Positions 41,618 to 50,593 of a stretch of DNA of 64,000 bases are shown piece after piece; position 1 is the stretch's first letter; each line of letters opens with the position of its first letter. The stretch spans positions 62,001 through 126,000 of the forward strand of contig JBMOMN010000009.1 in the NCBI GenBank assembly GCA_049324115.1, given 5' to 3'. The notes under the pieces were generated by a model, which saw only the letters and a list, made by a program, of their open reading frames with translations, was not told where the DNA came from and made no database searches. The position numbers and the translations under genes were made by a program. Origin of the DNA: UBA5796 sp040752455. GTDB taxonomy: Bacteria > Chloroflexota > Anaerolineae > Anaerolineales > Villigracilaceae.

Positions 41618-44600
41618 CTACAATCGTGGCGCGCTGCGCTGGATGCGCGGCAGGCGGATGAAAAACGTGCTGCCGGGGCAGGATTCCTCGTCGTAGCCGG
41701 GGCTTTCCACCCAGATGCGTCCCGAATGGGCTTTGACGATCCCGGCGGCGATGGCCAGCCCCAGCCCCGGCCCGCCGCCCTTGAATTTGGTCCGCCCGGA
41801 GGAGTGCAGCTCCACCTTGCCGACCTGGTAAAGTTTCTCGAAGATGAGACGGTGGTTCTCGGGGGCGATGCCAATCCCGTTATCCTGCACCTGCACCTCC
41901 ACACATTCTCCCATCCGCTCGTCCCGGACGGTGCGGCCTGTTACCGTTATCCGGCCGCCGTCCGGCGTGAACTTGATCGCGTTGACCAGCACACAGTCGA
42001 GCGCCTTCTGGAGCAGCTCGCTGTCGGCGGTCAGGGCGGGGAGGTTGTTGAGCGATTCGTCAATGACCAGGCTGATCTTGCGCTCTTCGAGGTCGGGCAG
42101 GTAATCTTTCTGGACGATGCGCGCCACCAGCGACAGGTTGACGTGCTCGAAGACCGGGGTGATGACCTGGCCTTCGAGGCGGGCCACATCCAGCATGTTG
42201 TTGACGATCTGGTGCAGGCGGTTGGTGCCTTTCATCAGCCCGTCCACCGCCTGGAGCAGGGCGGCGTCGGCCTGCAGGGCCGGGTTCGAGCGCAGCATAC
42301 CCAGGTAGCCCTTCATCACCGTCAGCGGGGTGCGAAGTTCGTGGGCCGAGACGCTGATGAAATCGGTCTTGTTCTTGTCCAGTTTGTAGAGGGTGGCGTA
42401 GGCTTCGTTCAACTCGTCCACGCGCTGGGCGACCATGCGCTCCATCATCTGGTTGAACTGGGTCACTTCCTCGTAGAGACGGGCATTCTCGATCGAAATG
42501 GAAGCCTGGATGCCGAAAGTGGTCGCGGCCAGCAGGTCGTCGGCGCCGAAGGCGTTCGCCTGCCGGCGGGTGACCAGGATCATGCCGTTGACCCGCTCCT
42601 TCGAGATCAACGGGATCGCCAGCCAGCAGGCGTCGAGGCCGGCGCCTTTGGGCAGGAAGAAATCCCCGGCGTTGGCGATGTCGTTGAGCAAGACCGGGTC
42701 GCCGTTGCGGGAGAGGGCATCGTACAACCCGCCGTTGACCAGGGCCAGGTCAATCTCCGGCTGCGGGTCGTCTGCGGGGAAGCCGTAAGTGGCGCTCACC
42801 TGCGGCAGCCCGCCCGGATCGTTGATCACCAGCCAGCCGCGCGAGAACGGCAGCAACTGGTTGAACTGTTCCAGGATGCGGGGCGGGAGTTCGTTCAGGC
42901 TGAGGGACGAGGAGAGCAGCCGGGCCGAGCGGGCCAACCCGTCGGCGGTCTGGCGGCGTTCCTGTTCGGACTGGTAGAGCAGGGCGTTCTCGTTGGCGAC
43001 CTGGTCGGCGATCTCCTTGGCGATCTGGAGCGCGGCCGCGGTGCGTTTGGCCTCGCCCAGCAGGCGTTCGACCTCCCGCTGGGCGATCTCGCGCTGCTCG
43101 ACCAGCATGGTGCGCAGGAGGGCGCTGCTGACCAGGTTGCGGATGCGGGTGTAGACCTCCCAATCGCGGCGGCCCATTTCGAGCCAGATGAAGCCGAAAC
43201 GGTTCTCGGCCAGGGTCAGGGGCATGACCACGGCGTTGAAACGCTGGTCTGCGGGGAATTTGCCCTTCGGCAGGAGCCGGCCTGCCGGCACGGACGGGCG
43301 GTCTGCGGGGATTTGCAGGCCCTCGTCGTCGTACTGGAGCAGCAGGCGGTATTCCTCTCCCGGCGGCAGGCTGGCGGGCTGCGGGAAACTTACGTCGCTG
43401 TAGAACAGGACGTAGCCGCGCGGCACGCCCAGCTTGTCGAAGTGGGTCTCGACCGCCGCGCCGATCTCCTCCAGGCTCATGGCCGGAGCCATCGTAAAAC
43501 TGAAACCTTGCAGCAACTCTTCCTGCTGCTCCAGTTCCTGGCGGTAGTAAGCCTGGAAGCGCTGCGACAGCTCCCCGGCCAACATGCGCGCCTGCTGGAA
43601 CAGGTTCTCGGCGTGCAGGGTGGCGTCCTTTTCGCTGATGCCGGCCAGGGCGTGGCGGCGCAGGGTCGAAATGAAATTGTGCCAGGCGGTCGCGTCCCGC
43701 CCGGTATCGTGCATCAGGGTGATGGCCGTCTCTATGGACTCGAGGAACACGTCGCTTTTGATCTCGCCGCGCATCACCGTCAGGAAATTATCCCAGCAGG
43801 CGCTGAACAGGAACTGGAAACGCTGGGCCTCGTGGGACTTTTCCGAGATGCCGCCCGCTTTGAGCAGGGCCTTGACCGCCGCCTCGCGCTTGTTCTCCAG
43901 GCGGCCGGTGCGGGCCACCTCGACCGGGGCCAGCACCACCTGGTGGACGCTCTCCGGCAGGCAGCCGCACGACCAGCGCACAACCGGCTCGGTCGGGATG
44001 ACGATCCGCTGCGGGGCGGTGGCGTTGTCGAGCCGCCGTGAGAGCATTTCCAGGGCCTTGTAGCCGGTTTCATAATACGACTGGTGGACCGTGGTCAACG
44101 GCACGCCTATCAACTGGGCTTCGGTCACGTCGTCGAAGCCGGTCACGGCCATCTCCGCCGGGACGCGGATGCCCCGCGCCTGCAACACGTCCAGCACGCC
44201 GAAGGCCATCCGGTCGTTGGCGGCGGCCACCGCATCTATGCGGAGCTTGCGCTCGTCGAGCAGGGTGCGCATGGCGGCCCGCCCGCTCTCGGCGCTGAAA
44301 TCGCCGTCCACCACCAGGCGCTCGTCGTAGCGCAGGTCGTTGGCTTCCAATTCTTTTTTATAGGCTTCGAAGCGCTGGCGGGCATCCAACTGGTCCCTGG
44401 GGCCGCGGATGAAGGCGATCCGCCGGTAGCCGTGCTCCCGGATCAGGTGGCGGATGGTGGCGCGCATCCCGTTCTCGTTGTCGGCCACCAGGTTGACCAC
44501 GCCTTCCACTTCCATGGCGTTGGCGACCGCCGGACGGGACGGGAAGCTGCGGTGGAAGGCCCGCGCCTCGTCCGTCGAAAGCTCGTAGGCCACGTCGGCG

Positions 44601-44845
44601 GCGTAGAGATAACCTGAAAGGAAATCCGATTTGACCAGGTCGTAGAAGCCGAACGAGGGCTTCGACTCCCCCTGCTTCAAAATGGGCGACGGCTTGCCGC
44701 CCACGAAAAAGATCACGTTCACGTCCCTGGCTTCGGCGGCGTCGAGGATGCCGGCCAGGAACGCCGGTTCCCACATCCGGCCCACGCGGGCGGCGAGCAC
44801 GCCAATGGTCTTGCGCCGTGTGGTCCTTTTCTGAATTTCAGGCAT
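41618..44845 (-). CDS. Soluble histidine kinase with LacI-type sugar-binding domain and GAF
   Basis: 1075 residues from the ATG at 44845 (AGGAGA upstream). Residues ~15-305 are a Peripla_BP_3/LacI-type ligand-binding domain (KTIGVLAARVGRMWEPAFLAG, VAAANDRMAFGVLDVLQARG, AVTGFDDV) without a DNA-binding helix-turn-helix and without a signal peptide or membrane helix. A helical region (~340-470), a GAF-like part, a long coiled coil, a second GAF (~650-800), HisKA with His835 (VSAHELRTPLTVM) and HATPase_c follow. It should sense a cytoplasmic sugar or other effector and phosphorylate an unlinked regulator. Confidence 0.9.
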   Translation of the reverse strand: MPEIQKRTTRRKTIGVLAARVGRMWEPAFLAGILDAAEARDVNVIFFVGGKPSPILKQGESKPSFGFYDLVKSDFLSGYLYAADVAYELSTDEARAFHRSFPSRPAVANAMEVEGVVNLVADNENGMRATIRHLIREHGYRRIAFIRGPRDQLDARQRFEAYKKELEANDLRYDERLVVDGDFSAESGRAAMRTLLDERKLRIDAVAAANDRMAFGVLDVLQARGIRVPAEMAVTGFDDVTEAQLIGVPLTTVHQSYYETGYKALEMLSRRLDNATAPQRIVIPTEPVVRWSCGCLPESVHQVVLAPVEVARTGRLENKREAAVKALLKAGGISEKSHEAQRFQFLFSACWDNFLTVMRGEIKSDVFLESIETAITLMHDTGRDATAWHNFISTLRRHALAGISEKDATLHAENLFQQARMLAGELSQRFQAYYRQELEQQEELLQGFSFTMAPAMSLEEIGAAVETHFDKLGVPRGYVLFYSDVSFPQPASLPPGEEYRLLLQYDDEGLQIPADRPSVPAGRLLPKGKFPADQRFNAVVMPLTLAENRFGFIWLEMGRRDWEVYTRIRNLVSSALLRTMLVEQREIAQREVERLLGEAKRTAAALQIAKEIADQVANENALLYQSEQERRQTADGLARSARLLSSSLSLNELPPRILEQFNQLLPFSRGWLVINDPGGLPQVSATYGFPADDPQPEIDLALVNGGLYDALSRNGDPVLLNDIANAGDFFLPKGAGLDACWLAIPLISKERVNGMILVTRRQANAFGADDLLAATTFGIQASISIENARLYEEVTQFNQMMERMVAQRVDELNEAYATLYKLDKNKTDFISVSAHELRTPLTVMKGYLGMLRSNPALQADAALLQAVDGLMKGTNRLHQIVNNMLDVARLEGQVITPVFEHVNLSLVARIVQKDYLPDLEERKISLVIDESLNNLPALTADSELLQKALDCVLVNAIKFTPDGGRITVTGRTVRDERMGECVEVQVQDNGIGIAPENHRLIFEKLYQVGKVELHSSGRTKFKGGGPGLGLAIAAGIVKAHSGRIWVESPGYDEESCPGSTFFIRLPRIQRSAPRL

Positions 44846-44954
44846 GGGGTCTCCTGCGATGGCCGGGTGGATGCCCATATTTTACCCTCAAATCCGGCCC
44901 GGCAAACACCATGATATACTGCAAACAGATTGTAACGTTGTATTAAGCCGAACC

Positions 44955-45983
44955 ATGCCCACCCGCCCAATCCCCTCCCTGCGAGCCAGACTCAGGCGCT
45001 TCACCCTCTTCCAGCGCATCGCCATCGGCAATGCCCTGGTCATCGTCGCCGGGGCGGTCTTCGGGACGCTCATCACGGTCCAACTCTCCAACCGGGCCGA
45101 AACGCCCTGGCTGATCGTCCTTTTTGCGGGGACGGGGATTTTGCTCAGCCTGGGGATCAACTTCCTGATCGTGCGCGCCGCCCTGCGCCCGTTCAATATC
45201 CTGGCCTGGCGGCTCAAAACCGGACCCTCGGGCCTGGACCCCGCCCGACTGCCGGATCCCGACCCCGACACGGCCCAACTGGCCGCCACCCTCAGCCTGC
45301 TGGTGGCCCAACTGGAAGCCCGCAACCGCGAACTGCGCGCCCTCTCGGAGCGGACGATCGCCGCCCAGGAGGAGGAACGCAAGGAGATCGCCCGCAGCCT
45401 GCACGACGAGACCGGGCAATCGCTCTCGATGCTGATCATCACCCTCGACCGGCTGTTCAACCGCCTGCCGGACGAACCGGCTGAACTCAAGAAACAACTG
45501 GCGGAGACACGCCAACTGGCGGCGAACGCCCTGGCCGAACTGCGCCGCACCCTGGCCGGGCTGCGTCCGGCAATCCTCGACGACCTGGGATTGGCCTCGG
45601 CCATCCGCTGGTACGCCCACGAGCACCTCGAAAAGCTCGGGGTCAGGGCCCAGGTCCAGGTCCCGGACGCTCCGCTGAACCTGCCCCCGGCGGCCGCGCT
45701 CGCCCTCTTCCGCATCGCCCAGGAGGCGGTCCACAATATCGTCCGTCATGCCAATGCAAAAAACGCCAGCATCAGTCTCCACTGCGCCGATTGCCTGGTC
45801 AGCCTGGACGTGGAGGACGACGGGGTGGGCTTCGAGAGCGGGCGGACAGACCAGTTGAAGCAGCTTGGGCTGCTGGGGATGCGCGAGCGGGCCGAATTGC
45901 TCGGCGGCGGGCTGGAGATCGACTCGGCCCCCGGCAAGGGAACCAGGCTGCACGCCAGCATCCCGCTGGTGGACAAGGAATGA
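44955..45983 (+). CDS. NarX-type sensor histidine kinase (short)
   Basis: 342 residues. Two membrane helices (~20-45 and ~52-75) with little between them, HAMP-like segment, HisKA_3 with phospho-acceptor His150 (IARSLHDETGQSLSM) and HATPase_c (FRIAQEAVHNIVRHANA; LLGMRERAELLGGGLEI). Start is ATG 44955; no clear Shine-Dalgarno. Divergent from the LacI-type kinase. The stop overlaps the start region of its response regulator. Confidence 0.9.
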   Translation: MPTRPIPSLRARLRRFTLFQRIAIGNALVIVAGAVFGTLITVQLSNRAETPWLIVLFAGTGILLSLGINFLIVRAALRPFNILAWRLKTGPSGLDPARLPDPDPDTAQLAATLSLLVAQLEARNRELRALSERTIAAQEEERKEIARSLHDETGQSLSMLIITLDRLFNRLPDEPAELKKQLAETRQLAANALAELRRTLAGLRPAILDDLGLASAIRWYAHEHLEKLGVRAQVQVPDAPLNLPPAAALALFRIAQEAVHNIVRHANAKNASISLHCADCLVSLDVEDDGVGFESGRTDQLKQLGLLGMRERAELLGGGLEIDSAPGKGTRLHASIPLVDKE

Positions 45984-45985
45984 CG

Positions 45986-46636
45986 ATGGAAAAGATCCGC
46001 ATCCTGCTGGCCGACGACCATACGATCCTGCGCAACGGCATCCGCTCGCTGCTGGAAGACGAGCACGACATGGAGGTGGTGGGCGAGGCCGAAGACGGCC
46101 GCGCCGCGGTGAGCCTGGCCTGCCAGTTGCAGCCCGACGTGGTCATCATGGACATCGCCATGCCGCTGCTGAACGGCCTGGAGGCAACCCGGCAGATCAA
46201 GCGCGAAGCCCCGCAGGTGAAGGTGCTGATCCTGACCATGCACGACAACGAGGAATACATCCGCCAGGTGCTGGGGGCGGGGGCGATGGGCTACATCCTG
46301 AAAGACGCCGCCGCCCGCGAGCTGATCAGCGCCATCCGCTCGGTGCAGCGGGGCGAGGCGATCCTCTCCCCGGCGGTGACGCGGCTGGTGATCGAGGACT
46401 ACCTGCGCTGGGGCGGCCCGCGCCCGCAGGAGGATAACGACAGCCTCAGCCCGCGCGAGCGCGAGGTGCTGCAACTGATCGCCGAGGGCTACACCAACAA
46501 GCAGATGGCCGGGATCCTGAGCCTCTCGATCAAGACCGTCCAGGCCCACCGAACGAACCTGATGCAGAAGCTGGGCCTGCACGACCGGGGGGAGTTGATC
46601 AAGTATGCGATCCAGAAGAAGATCATAGAGATTTGA
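45986..46636 (+). CDS. NarL/FixJ-family response regulator
   Basis: 216 residues. Receiver domain with D10-D11, phospho-acceptor Asp56 (VVIMDIAMP) and Lys in YILKDAAA; LuxR-type DNA-binding domain (LSPREREVLQLIAEGYTNKQ). AAGGA is 6 nt before the ATG at 45986; an ATG at 45980 overlaps the kinase stop and is the alternative. Partner of the kinase at 44955. Confidence 0.94.
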   Translation: MEKIRILLADDHTILRNGIRSLLEDEHDMEVVGEAEDGRAAVSLACQLQPDVVIMDIAMPLLNGLEATRQIKREAPQVKVLILTMHDNEEYIRQVLGAGAMGYILKDAAARELISAIRSVQRGEAILSPAVTRLVIEDYLRWGGPRPQEDNDSLSPREREVLQLIAEGYTNKQMAGILSLSIKTVQAHRTNLMQKLGLHDRGELIKYAIQKKIIEI

Positions 46637-46675
46637 GAGTAGAGAATAGAGAGTGGCGGAATTCGAGATTGGAAA

Positions 46676-46704
46676 TTGACACCCTGCCCCACTTCGGGTA
46701 TCCT
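46676..46704 (+). promoter_or_regulatory. Promoter of the SRP RNA gene
   Basis: TTGACA (46676-46681), 17 nt, TATCCT (46699-46704). The predicted start, near 46711, agrees with the 5' side of the RNA helix. Confidence 0.7.
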
Positions 46705-46710
46705 TACGCC

Positions 46711-46815
46711 CGTCCGGGCAGGCCCGGCGCGGCAGAGCCTTGCGAACCCCGCCAGGGCCGAGAGGCAGCAACGGTAAGGAGGTGTCTCTGGGTGCCGCCG
46801 GTCCCCTGCCCGGAT
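46711..46815 (+). ncRNA. ffs: Signal recognition particle RNA (4.5S-type)
   Basis: About 105 nt. The conserved helix 8 core is present: GAACCCCGCCAGGGCC, a tetraloop, then GGCAGCAACGG, which bind the Ffh M domain. The flanking strands pair over the whole length (TCCGGGCAGG with CCTGCCCGGA; GCGCGGCA-like with TGCCGCC). The tetraloop is GAGA instead of the usual GGAA; it still fits GNRA. RNA ends are approximate. Confidence 0.9.
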
Positions 46816-46861
46816 ATCGATTCGCTCCCCGCTTTCCCCGTTTCTGTGGCAAAATAACCCC

Positions 46862-47218
46862 ATGCCTCGCTGGTTGCAATTTTCCATCGCCCTCGTCCTC
46901 GGCATCGCCGGGGGCCTGCTCTACGGCTGGGTCATCTCCCCGGTCGAATACGTGAATACCACCCCCGACACCCTCCACCCCGATTTCCGCATTGACTACG
47001 TGCTGATGGTCGCCGAGACCTACGCCGTAGACGGGAACCTCGACCAGGCCGGGCGTCAACTGGCCGTTTTGGGAGGCGATTCGCCTGCGGACCTGGCCTC
47101 CCAGGCCCGCGACTACGCCCGGGACAACGGCTACTCACCCCGCGAACAGGAACTCCTCCAGCGCCTCGCCCTCGGACTTGTGGCCTGGCAGCCGCCAAGC
47201 GGAGGCGACTCCCCGTGA
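46862..47218 (+). CDS. Membrane-anchored protein, first of a tandem pair
   Basis: 118 residues. N-terminal membrane helix (FSIALVLGIAGGLLYGWVIS), then SPVEYVNTTPDTLHPDFRID, then a helical region (YVLMVAETYAVDGNLDQAGR) like a short TPR hairpin. The same segments occur in the next gene, so the two are paralogues. No family recognised. Stop overlaps the next start (GTGA). Confidence 0.75.
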   Translation: MPRWLQFSIALVLGIAGGLLYGWVISPVEYVNTTPDTLHPDFRIDYVLMVAETYAVDGNLDQAGRQLAVLGGDSPADLASQARDYARDNGYSPREQELLQRLALGLVAWQPPSGGDSP

Positions 47219-48108
47219 GCCGTTCCCGTTCCCCCTGGCACATCCTTCTCGGCCTGCTTGCCGGCCTGGCCCTGGGGCTGGCCTACGCCTGGGTCATCTC
47301 CCCGGTCGAATACATCAACACCACCCCCGATTCGCTCCGCGCCGACTTCAAGGACCAGTTCCGGGTCGCCATCGCCCGCGCCTACCTCGCCACCGGCGAC
47401 CTGACCCGGGCCAAAGTGCGCCTGTCCCTGCTCAAGGACGGCGACCCGGTCGAGGCGCTTTCGGCCCAGGCCCAGCGCGTCCTGGCCTCCGGCGGCGAGG
47501 CCGAAACCGTCCGCTCGCTGGCGCTGCTGGCCGCCGCCATCCAGGACGAACAGGCCGCCCTCCCCGCCGAACCGACCGGCACGGCCAGCCTCGAACCGGT
47601 CCCCCAGCCCGGCGCGCCGACCTCCCTGACCTCCGCCGCGGTCTGGACGGCCACCCCCGTCCCGACCGCCACCCGCACCCGCCGCCCCACCCGCACCCCG
47701 GTCCCCAGCGCCACACTGACCCCGGCCCACACCCTCACGCCCCGTCCCACCCTGACCGCCACGCCCACCGTCGGCGCGCCCTTCCTCGTCCAGGACCAGC
47801 GCGAAGCCTGCGACCCCTCCCTGCCCGACGGCCTGCTGCGCGTCACCGTGCAGAACGCTTCCGGCAAACCCGTCGCCGGTGCCGGACTGGTCATCGCGTG
47901 GCCCGGGGGCGAGGAGACCTTCTACACCGGCTTCAAGCCCGAGCTGGGTGACGGTTACGCCGATTACGCGATGCAGCCCGAGGTCACCTACAGCCTGCGG
48001 ATGACCGTCCCCAGCGCCAGCGCCGAAAACCTGCGCGCCCCCGCCTGCCGCACCCCCGACGGCACGCCCTACCTGGGCAGCATCGAGGTCATCTTCCGCC
48101 AGCCGTAA
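47215..48108 (+). CDS. Membrane-anchored protein with Pro/Thr stalk, second of the tandem pair
   Basis: 297 residues from a GTG overlapping the previous stop. N-terminal membrane helix, WVISPVEYINTTPDSLRADF and the TPR-like helix pair match the preceding gene; it then adds a stalk rich in Thr, Pro, Arg and Ala (~120-185), and a C-terminal domain of ~110 residues (LLRVTVQNASGKPVAGAGLV) that looks like an Ig/carboxypeptidase-regulatory-like beta sandwich. Likely faces outside the cell. Function unknown. Confidence 0.78.
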   Translation: MSRSRSPWHILLGLLAGLALGLAYAWVISPVEYINTTPDSLRADFKDQFRVAIARAYLATGDLTRAKVRLSLLKDGDPVEALSAQAQRVLASGGEAETVRSLALLAAAIQDEQAALPAEPTGTASLEPVPQPGAPTSLTSAAVWTATPVPTATRTRRPTRTPVPSATLTPAHTLTPRPTLTATPTVGAPFLVQDQREACDPSLPDGLLRVTVQNASGKPVAGAGLVIAWPGGEETFYTGFKPELGDGYADYAMQPEVTYSLRMTVPSASAENLRAPACRTPDGTPYLGSIEVIFRQP

Positions 48109-48114
48109 AAAAAC

Positions 48115-48172
48115 GGACTCGAACGTCTCCCGCCTTTCGACAACCTTCCAACGTCAGGAGACGTTGGAGTCC
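48115..48172. repeat. Long imperfect hairpin after the tandem pair
   Basis: GGACTC(ga)ACGTCTCC (48115-48130) pairs with GGAGACGT(tg)GAGTCC (48157-48172), 26-nt loop. Begins 7 nt after the stop. Could be part of the terminator or a mobile palindrome. Confidence 0.7.
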
Positions 48173-48184
48173 GGGATCAAAACA

Positions 48185-48208
48185 GCCCGCCTCGTGTCCG
48201 AGGCGGGC
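48185..48208. terminator. Bidirectional terminator hairpin
   Basis: Stem GCCCGCCTCG/CGAGGCGGGC (10 bp), 4-nt loop, between convergent genes; TATTTGATTT follows on the plus strand. A GACTTCGGAAGTC palindrome lies just beyond (48235-48247). Confidence 0.8.
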
Positions 48209-48259
48209 CGTATTTGATTTCGGAAGTCAGGGCAGACTTCGGAAGTCTCTCTCCAGTTT

Positions 48260-49696
48260 TTACGGCATCGGGTTGCTGTTGGCCCAATCGCTGCCCACGT
48301 AGACTTCGATATCCGCAGGCGCGTTGGGGTCGAACTGGATGCTCAACTGCGCCCCGGCCGTCGCCTGGAACAGGTCACGCAAGTAGCGCAGGCTGTAAAG
48401 TTTGCCGGTGTGGAGCACGATCACCGAGCGCGAGTAGATTTGCCCGGCGTCGCCCACCCCGGTCACATTCAGGCCCTGGTTGAGCAGGTACTGGCCGGTC
48501 GTCTCGGCCATCCCGCCGACCCCGCTCCCGTTCAAGATGTAAATCCGCGCCCCATCCTGCTTCGCCAGTTCGAGCGGATCGCCCTGGGCCGCCGGCGAGA
48601 GCGCGCCGGAGGTGGTGAAAATATCGTCACGCAAGATGCGGATATTCTCCATGATCGGCTTCAGGATGTCCAGCCCGGTCGGGGATTTGGTCGGGATGAT
48701 CATGTTGTTTTCGAAAGTGATCAGGCCGCGCTTGATGCTCTCGGACGGCAATTCCAGCGCCAACAGCCCGATCCGAATGGCGTCGTCCAGGGCCAGGTTG
48801 GTGCGGATGCCCGCCGAAATCTCCTCGTAGAGGGTTGGGGCCTTGGAGATCACCCTGGGCAGGTTGCCCGGCTCCAGCAGCCGGTTGCGGATGGCCAGGA
48901 TCACCTGCTGCTGGCGTTCGGCCCGGTCCACGTCGCCGCCTTTGGTGTGGCGGGCGCGGGCGTAAGCCAGGGCATAAGCGCCGTTGAGGGTGTAGCGGCC
49001 GGCCTCCAGGATCTTGGGCGGCTTGTTGTCCATCAGGTCAACTTCTATGTCTTCAGGCACGTCCAGCTTCACGCCGCCGATCTCGTCAATCAGGCGCACG
49101 AAAACGTAAAAGTCCACCTGGGCGTAATAATCCACCTTCACCCCCAGGAACTGCTCCACGGCCTTGGAGGCCAATCCCGGACCGCCGCCGGGCAGTTTGG
49201 CCCCTTCGCCGATCGAATAAGCCGTGTTGATCTTGCCATAACCTGAACCGGGGATGTTCACCCACAGGTCACGCGGGATCGAGAGCATCCCGGCGGTGCG
49301 GCTGAGCGGATCAATCGTCAGCAGCATCATCGTGTCGGAGCGGGGCGCGCCCTCGCCGGCCCGCAGGTCGGTGTAGTCCAGGCCCAGGAGCAGGATGTTG
49401 ATCCGGCTGGCCCCGTCCCAGGCGGGCGGCAGGGTGGCTTCGGGAGCGGCGACCTCGGTCGAAATCGGCGGGGGGGCGATCGGCGTGCCTTCGTCGTTGA
49501 CCTGAATCTCCGGCGGGACAACATTCTGGTTGGTGCCGCAGTTCGCCGGGGCGATGCCCGGCAGCGAGGTCAACGTCCAGCACATGGTAAAGTTGCGCAC
49601 GAAGGCGAACACGGCGATCAGGAGCGCCAGGGCGATCGCGCCGAAGATGATCTGCCCGACTTTGGGGCGTTTGAAATTCAGTTTGGGGATTTGCAT
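48260..49696 (-). CDS. LytR-CpsA-Psr (LCP) family protein with LytR_C domain
   Basis: 478 residues. N-terminal membrane helix (IIFGAIALALLIAVFAFV), Pro-rich linker, LCP domain ~105-270 (INILLLGLDYTDLRAGEGAP, RSDTMMLLTIDP, SIPRDLWVNIPG, YARARHTKGGDVDRAERQQQ with catalytic Arg residues) and a C-terminal LytR_C domain (IYILNGSGVGGMAETTGQYL). LCP enzymes attach glycopolymers to the cell envelope. In this phylum, which has atypical walls, the acceptor is unclear. Followed by HEAT and Trm112-like genes on the same strand. Confidence 0.92.
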   Translation of the reverse strand: MQIPKLNFKRPKVGQIIFGAIALALLIAVFAFVRNFTMCWTLTSLPGIAPANCGTNQNVVPPEIQVNDEGTPIAPPPISTEVAAPEATLPPAWDGASRINILLLGLDYTDLRAGEGAPRSDTMMLLTIDPLSRTAGMLSIPRDLWVNIPGSGYGKINTAYSIGEGAKLPGGGPGLASKAVEQFLGVKVDYYAQVDFYVFVRLIDEIGGVKLDVPEDIEVDLMDNKPPKILEAGRYTLNGAYALAYARARHTKGGDVDRAERQQQVILAIRNRLLEPGNLPRVISKAPTLYEEISAGIRTNLALDDAIRIGLLALELPSESIKRGLITFENNMIIPTKSPTGLDILKPIMENIRILRDDIFTTSGALSPAAQGDPLELAKQDGARIYILNGSGVGGMAETTGQYLLNQGLNVTGVGDAGQIYSRSVIVLHTGKLYSLRYLRDLFQATAGAQLSIQFDPNAPADIEVYVGSDWANSNPMP

Positions 49697-49699
49697 ACG

Positions 49700-50275
49700 T
49701 TATTCAGGTTTGAAATACACCATGTTCAGGCCCAGGTTTTCCAGGCCGATCTCTGCCCAATGCTGGAGGAAGACCGAGTCTTCCTCGAGGACGTTCATCA
49801 TGGCGGGGATGGCGCGCGGGTCCCGAATTTCGGCCAGCGCCCGCAGCGCTTCGAGACGGGCGGCCTGCCCGCCGTTATGGACGGTTTCGACCAGCCCCGG
49901 GACGGCTTCCGCGCCGATGGCGATCAGGGCGTTGGCGGCCAGGTTGGCGGTCATTCTATCAGGGTCAGATAAAGCCCGGATTAACGCGGCCACGGCCTGC
50001 GGGTCTGGGTGCGAGGCGAGGGCCAGGGCGGCGCACTGGCGCACCTCCCCGCTGGCGTCATCCAGCATCCGCAGAAATACGTCCGGCGGCGGGCAATCGC
50101 ATTGGGCCAGCGACCGCACCGCCCACCAGCGGTGGTCCACCTCCGCCGAATCCAGCAGGGCGGTGAGCGCGGGCAGGGCTGCCTCGCCGAGGGCCGCCAG
50201 TTCGAGAGCGGAGGCTTCGGCGAGGGTATCGTCACCGCTGGTCAGGTCGGCCAGCAGGGTTGGGATGTCGCGCAT
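49700..50275 (-). CDS. HEAT-repeat protein
   Basis: 191 residues made of about five HEAT/PBS-lyase-type helical repeats (LEALRALAEIRDPRAIPAMM, RWWAVRSLAQCDCPPPDVFL and others). AAGGACC precedes the ATG at 50275. Probably a protein-binding scaffold. Operon position: between Trm112-like and LCP genes. No enzyme motif. Confidence 0.85.
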   Translation of the reverse strand: MRDIPTLLADLTSGDDTLAEASALELAALGEAALPALTALLDSAEVDHRWWAVRSLAQCDCPPPDVFLRMLDDASGEVRQCAALALASHPDPQAVAALIRALSDPDRMTANLAANALIAIGAEAVPGLVETVHNGGQAARLEALRALAEIRDPRAIPAMMNVLEEDSVFLQHWAEIGLENLGLNMVYFKPE

Positions 50276-50280
50276 GGTCC

Positions 50281-50499
50281 TTATTTGGCGGGCGGGGGCA
50301 CGGGCAAGGACTCTTTGGCCGTTTCCACCCATTTATCGCCCTCGTCAATCAGCATGACCGGGATGTCGTCCACGATCGGGTATTTGCGGCCGCAGTCCTG
50401 GCAGATGAGCCAGGAGTCTTTGTAGTGTTCGAGCAGGCCGTCTTTTTCGCGCACACAGGCGGGGCAGCGCAGGATTTCAAGCAGGTCTTGACTGACCAT
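50281..50499 (-). CDS. Trm112-like zinc-binding small protein
   Basis: 72 residues: LLEILRCPACVREK and LICQDCGRKYPIVDDIPVML give the CxxC...CxxC zinc site and the IP(V/I)ML end of the Trm112/YcaR family, which act as methyltransferase-activating subunits or stand-alone proteins. GGAGAG is 5-6 nt upstream of the ATG at 50499. The longer open frame upstream is not coding. Confidence 0.87.
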   Translation of the reverse strand: MVSQDLLEILRCPACVREKDGLLEHYKDSWLICQDCGRKYPIVDDIPVMLIDEGDKWVETAKESLPVPPPAK

Positions 50500-50593
50500 A
50501 GATACTCTCCATAATGTTTTTGGTCTTCTCAGGGCAGAATTGTACCACTTTACGCAGACCCCCGCCCGTGCTATGATGCTTTTGGAGGGCACG

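Noticed and set aside
48119..48260. A small RNA gene in the hairpin-rich gap
   Set aside because: The hairpins are explained as terminator and palindromic repeats; no promoter is evident.
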